From positions 1 through 24,365 of the forward strand of contig JAUNMD010000003.1 in assembly GCA_030531915.1 (NCBI GenBank): a stretch of DNA of 24,365 nucleotides. The letters run 5' to 3'. The position numbers and the translations under genes are program-made. Under the pieces are notes generated by a model, which was given only the letters and a program-made list of their open reading frames with translations, was not told where the DNA came from and made no database searches. This stretch comes from Pseudomonadota bacterium. Lineage in GTDB: Bacteria > Pseudomonadota > Alphaproteobacteria > Rs-D84. Each line of letters opens with the position of its first letter. Position 1 is the stretch's first letter. Positions 22,701 through 24,365 of the stretch are shown piece after piece.

Positions 22701-23383
22701 GGTTCGCGCTGGGCGCGGACACACGCATCAGCGATGAAATCACGTTGGGTGCGGGGTATGCGTTGAATATCACATCGGTTGATACAGATGCGGGCGACAC
22801 CGATATCACGGGACATACCGTATTTGCGTATGGTAAATACCAACCGTCCCAGTGGTTTGCGCGTGGCGTTATCAGTTATGGATTCGCGAACTATGATGTG
22901 GATTCGGGTCTGCGCGATGCCAGTTATGACGTGTCAAACATCGGCATCAGCGCGTTTGGCGGATATGACTTTGATGCGAACTGGACGGCCCAGGGCGGAT
23001 TGCGCTTTGCGCATATCAGCCAATCGGACTATACCGACAGCCTGGGTCAGCACGTCAGCACCGATGACGCAGATATTCTGACATTGGTTGCGGGCGGGTC
23101 ATATTCACGCGAATTTGCGTATAATGATATGACGCTGAAACCGGTGGCGCATTTGAACCTGACATACGATGTTATGACAGATGACAATGCGACCAACGTT
23201 CGTTTGGGCAATGCGAACTATACCGTTGATGGGGCGTCTGTGGCACGTTTCGGCGCGGAATTAGGCATTGCGCTGGACGCGAATATCACCGACGCATTGA
23301 CGGTAAGCGTTGGCTATGATCTGGGTATCCGCAGTGATTACCAGAGTCATACTGGTATGATAAAAGCACATTACCAGTTCTAA
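19760..23383 (+). CDS. Type Va autotransporter (beta-helix passenger plus C-terminal beta-barrel)
   Basis: This 1207-residue protein secretes its own passenger through the outer membrane. The ATG at 19760 follows AAAGGAAGG and gives a long signal peptide (cleavage near residue 43, after TPAAA) with a charged N-terminal extension, typical of autotransporters. The passenger (to about residue 860) consists of short beta-helix-like units such as NNGTLTLNG, GNGKLEIRG, VNDGTLEINGG and GNGATHF, rich in Asn, Thr and Gly and without cysteine apart from one near residue 155. The barrel (about 925-1207) begins NEPSVWAQAFGNYTTMSD, has alternating strands such as AFAYGKYQ-like and SAFGGYDFDANWTAQGGLRF, and ends AHYQF, the terminal aromatic BAM signal. 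No protease or lipase motif was seen, so it is probably an adhesin; that is inference. Two phased dyads upstream suggest regulated expression. Confidence 0.93.
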   Translation: MRQYSRHGLKLLSENYRAILRKCALINAAFFICAPLATPAAAYSLGEFITGVTADETSTPITDSEYTMSGDETLANNPLMVARADAAQRELTINMGANKITGTNINYNNPTKLIESDRVDTLSMIGESGAGIAELFDIGNRGTLNLTNVDMARVTVNNCLNVNDPASGNTGTLNLRGNNTLREVVWGNINVLDGKTTFTRLNTLSGTFDIAAGAEMMVNSNSATWFNPAAGVGSFSKITNNGTLTLNGTKTGTDATEQKLQAVISGNGTTTLNTTNANEILVIDNNGKIEQGTLHVIQGNIKNSSTINVGTLNVDGASTITNEDTLNVTTGGNMANATIVNEIGATLDMSDVTLGTLKNIGEGTNKASATLNNVNINTIKTLGFLTLKGDNTVHRIDSVGINSESGRTRTNVFVETGGKLTIDETELVTIRVANDAVLRATNAGLMENTEIKNQGELSLAAVSGGFDFMPFKVSGVGTITMDDGLKMTLGANTEIEQAAIKISSGAEITNNGTISAAVLDNTAVGTFAKIIGNGKLEIRGQDASWERLDINQSEISLTDSAKLSVARMTTVNATAGIRVDSGSELVMQGGRNSNLVSGDGKVIIDGDVVNDGELNTLVHINAANKLTTDGAKLTHSVLENDGILVLNGTEDELAPSVTGLGNIFVDGDVTVRGEIQQNKFEINNGALVRANASLLNVAAGGFVNDGTLEINGGTLALGTDITGNGATHFTDGTIALKSNVAQHTEIDDDVTVDIADREITLKSADIDGTLALTLNDITAGSDAYNGGKLIVSDDLNIDDDATLKLTINNASLARGESTGELQLISVGGTMTGDFANRLSNIRYYVVDANGDGRYTIKYMRTADEVVRTIGGRDNLARVANAWDGASGTMADALNELSQHDAAGYVNALGRVMPTDARHNTRVATTVNNMIGTAVEKRTNATTGRSAGDIVNEPSVWAQAFGNYTTMSDTDDAAGFDATTVGFALGADTRISDEITLGAGYALNITSVDTDAGDTDITGHTVFAYGKYQPSQWFARGVISYGFANYDVDSGLRDASYDVSNIGISAFGGYDFDANWTAQGGLRFAHISQSDYTDSLGQHVSTDDADILTLVAGGSYSREFAYNDMTLKPVAHLNLTYDVMTDDNATNVRLGNANYTVDGASVARFGAELGIALDANITDALTVSVGYDLGIRSDYQSHTGMIKAHYQF

Positions 23384-23410
23384 AAAACGGGGCATTTGCC
23401 CCGTTTTTTT
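23383..23410 (+). terminator. Autotransporter terminator
   Basis: AAAAACGGGGC (23383-23393) and GCCCCGTTTTT (23398-23408) pair around ATTT and run into T's. It has the same stem as the terminators at 16141 and 19495. Confidence 0.9.
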
Positions 23411-23425
23411 ATTGCAATAAAGTGT

Positions 23426-23454
23426 TTGTTATCTGGTGGCGGGCGGGGTATAAT
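23426..23454 (+). promoter_or_regulatory. recO: recO promoter, probably giving a leaderless mRNA
   Basis: TTGTTA (23426-23431) and a perfect TATAAT (23449-23454) are 17 bp apart. Only 7 nt separate the -10 from the ATG at 23462, so transcription should begin at or next to the start codon. No Shine-Dalgarno is present. Confidence 0.65.
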
Positions 23455-23461
23455 TTGTGCC

Positions 23462-24133
23462 ATGAAATTGGAATCTGTGGGGATTTTAATCAGTATGCGT
23501 CCGATGGGCGAACGCGATTCGGTCGCGCGGATTTTTACGCGCGATTTTGGCATTATGTGCGGCGTCTTGCGCGGGGCACAGGTGGCGCGCACCAATCGAC
23601 CATTGGTTGGGCAAATTGGCGCGGTCGCGTGGAATGCGCGGTTGGAATCACAACTGGGGACATTTCATTGGGAAAGTGCGCGAAATCTGGCCGCACCAAT
23701 TATGATGTTTGGCGAAAAACTGTCGTGCATGAATTGCGCGTTTGATTTGCTTCAAACATTATTACCAGAGCGCGAGGCGTATTCACGCCTGTACGACGAA
23801 ACGTTGGAAATGCTGGTGCAAATGGCCGTGGGCGATTCGGTCGATACATATTTGAATTGGGAAATTGCATTGCTGCGCGAATTGGGCTATGCGTTGGATT
23901 TGTCGCACTGTTCGGGGTGCGGGGCGCGTGAAAACCTGAACTGGTTGTCGCCACGGACGGGTCGTGCGGTGTGTGATAATTGCGCCGCGCCGTATATTGG
24001 GCGACTGTATAAATTACCGCTGACGTTGGATACAACATTACGTTTTGTTGAAAATATTTGCACGTCATTGGGCGCAACCGTGCCGTCGTCACGTATGCGT
24101 ATTATGGTGGGTGCATCGCATAAAAAAATCTAG
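23462..24133 (+). CDS. recO: DNA repair protein RecO
   Basis: RecO anneals SSB-coated single strands and, with RecR, loads RecA at gaps. The 223-residue protein has the N-terminal OB fold (GILISMRPMGERDSVARIFTRDFG), the central helical region with LNWEIALLRELGYALDL, and a four-Cys zinc site written CSGCG...CDNC (about residues 154-180), as in many RecO proteins. Length is slightly below the usual 240. The frame is open from 23396, but the upstream part is the autotransporter terminator translated, and MKLESVG is the natural start. The ATG is 7 nt after a perfect -10. Confidence 0.92.
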   Translation: MKLESVGILISMRPMGERDSVARIFTRDFGIMCGVLRGAQVARTNRPLVGQIGAVAWNARLESQLGTFHWESARNLAAPIMMFGEKLSCMNCAFDLLQTLLPEREAYSRLYDETLEMLVQMAVGDSVDTYLNWEIALLRELGYALDLSHCSGCGARENLNWLSPRTGRAVCDNCAAPYIGRLYKLPLTLDTTLRFVENICTSLGATVPSSRMRIMVGASHKKI

Positions 24134-24142
24134 AATTATTTC

Positions 24143-24171
24143 TTGCGAATTTGCGAATTTTTTTCTATGGT
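24143..24171 (+). promoter_or_regulatory. Promoter of the right-edge small membrane protein gene
   Basis: TTGCGA (24143-24148) and TATGGT (24166-24171) are 17 bp apart. The expected start near 24178 precedes AAAGGAG and the ATG at 24200. Confidence 0.5.
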
Positions 24172-24199
24172 ATTTCTGTTCAACAGAAAGGAGAAAACT

Positions 24200-24365
24200 A
24201 TGACTTGGACAATCTTGGTTTTGGTCGTGGCGATTGCCTTGTACATGTTCGGCGGTATGCTGATTGCACAAGATGGCAAGAAACCCAGCACAAAATCCAT
24301 TTTGGCAAAGAAAGCAATTAAATTAGTTGCTAAAGAAAGGGAAATTCCCAAAAAAGAAGTATATA
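24200..24365 (+). CDS. Small membrane protein, truncated at window edge
   Basis: The frame opens at an ATG preceded by a strong AAAGGAG and is still open at the last base, so 55 residues are seen. A single N-terminal hydrophobic helix (TILVLVVAIALYMFGGMLI, residues 3-21) is followed by a Lys-rich cytoplasmic-type stretch (KKPSTKSILAKKAIKLVAKE). Family and function cannot be assigned from this fragment. It has its own promoter and so is probably not in the recO transcript alone. Confidence 0.7.
   Translation, partial: MTWTILVLVVAIALYMFGGMLIAQDGKKPSTKSILAKKAIKLVAKEREIPKKEVY

Overview
The window looks like a chromosomal segment of an uncultured, host- or gut-associated alphaproteobacterium, possibly an RF32/Rs-D84-type lineage. 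The class-level call rests on the ribosomal and RecO proteins, an ExbB/MotA plus OmpA-domain pair of the alphaproteobacterial kind, and sigma70-like promoters. The finer placement is an impression from the cysteine-rich secreted proteins and CATTGCGAG-type repeats and was not tested. Intergenic spaces are short, and most transcription units end in clear GC-hairpin/T-run terminators.

Layout. 1-639 (minus): a truncated secreted low-complexity protein and infA. 779-5415 (plus): an operon of two long paralogous secreted proteins, each with 36 cysteines in the mature part; no known family was recognised. 5468-6707 (plus): mscS and a YgiW-type OB-fold protein. 6840-7300: a gene-free mosaic of repeats and hairpins next to tRNA-Leu(CAA). 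7346-7820 (minus): tRNA-Leu and rpmB. 7898-9320 (minus): a DUF4301 gene broken into two frames. 9459-11516 (plus): a ClpB-type disaggregase naturally lacking its N-terminal domain. 11585-12358 (minus): an arginine-rich unknown protein. 12472-12797 (plus): tRNA-Ala(UGC) and rpsU. 12887-13640: two composite MITE-like palindromic elements flanking a small GIY-YIG gene. 13815-15938 (plus): an apparent operon of a cysteine-rich secreted protein, a LicD-family phosphotransferase and a TagD-like cytidylyltransferase. 16162-18011 (minus): an ExbB/MotA-like channel protein and its OmpA-domain partner. 18185-19491 (plus): rpsF-rpsR-rplI with a large predicted RNA structure before rplI. 19760-23383 (plus): a type Va autotransporter preceded by two copies of a 30-bp dyad spaced 84 bp apart. 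23462-24133 (plus): recO. From 24200: a truncated small membrane protein.

How the parts fit together. Housekeeping genes (translation factors, ribosomal proteins, tRNAs, recO, clpB) are interleaved with genes for the cell surface: the paired Cys-rich proteins, the Cys-rich/LicD/TagD operon, the autotransporter, MscS and the ExbB/OmpA pair. The LicD/TagD pair could make and transfer a CDP-activated polyol phosphate, probably glycerol phosphate, to a surface acceptor; this is inference. The best candidates for undescribed biology are the 36-Cys paralogue pair, the Cys-rich/LicD/TagD operon, the composite repeats around the GIY-YIG gene, the rpsR-rplI structured element and the phased dyads before the autotransporter.
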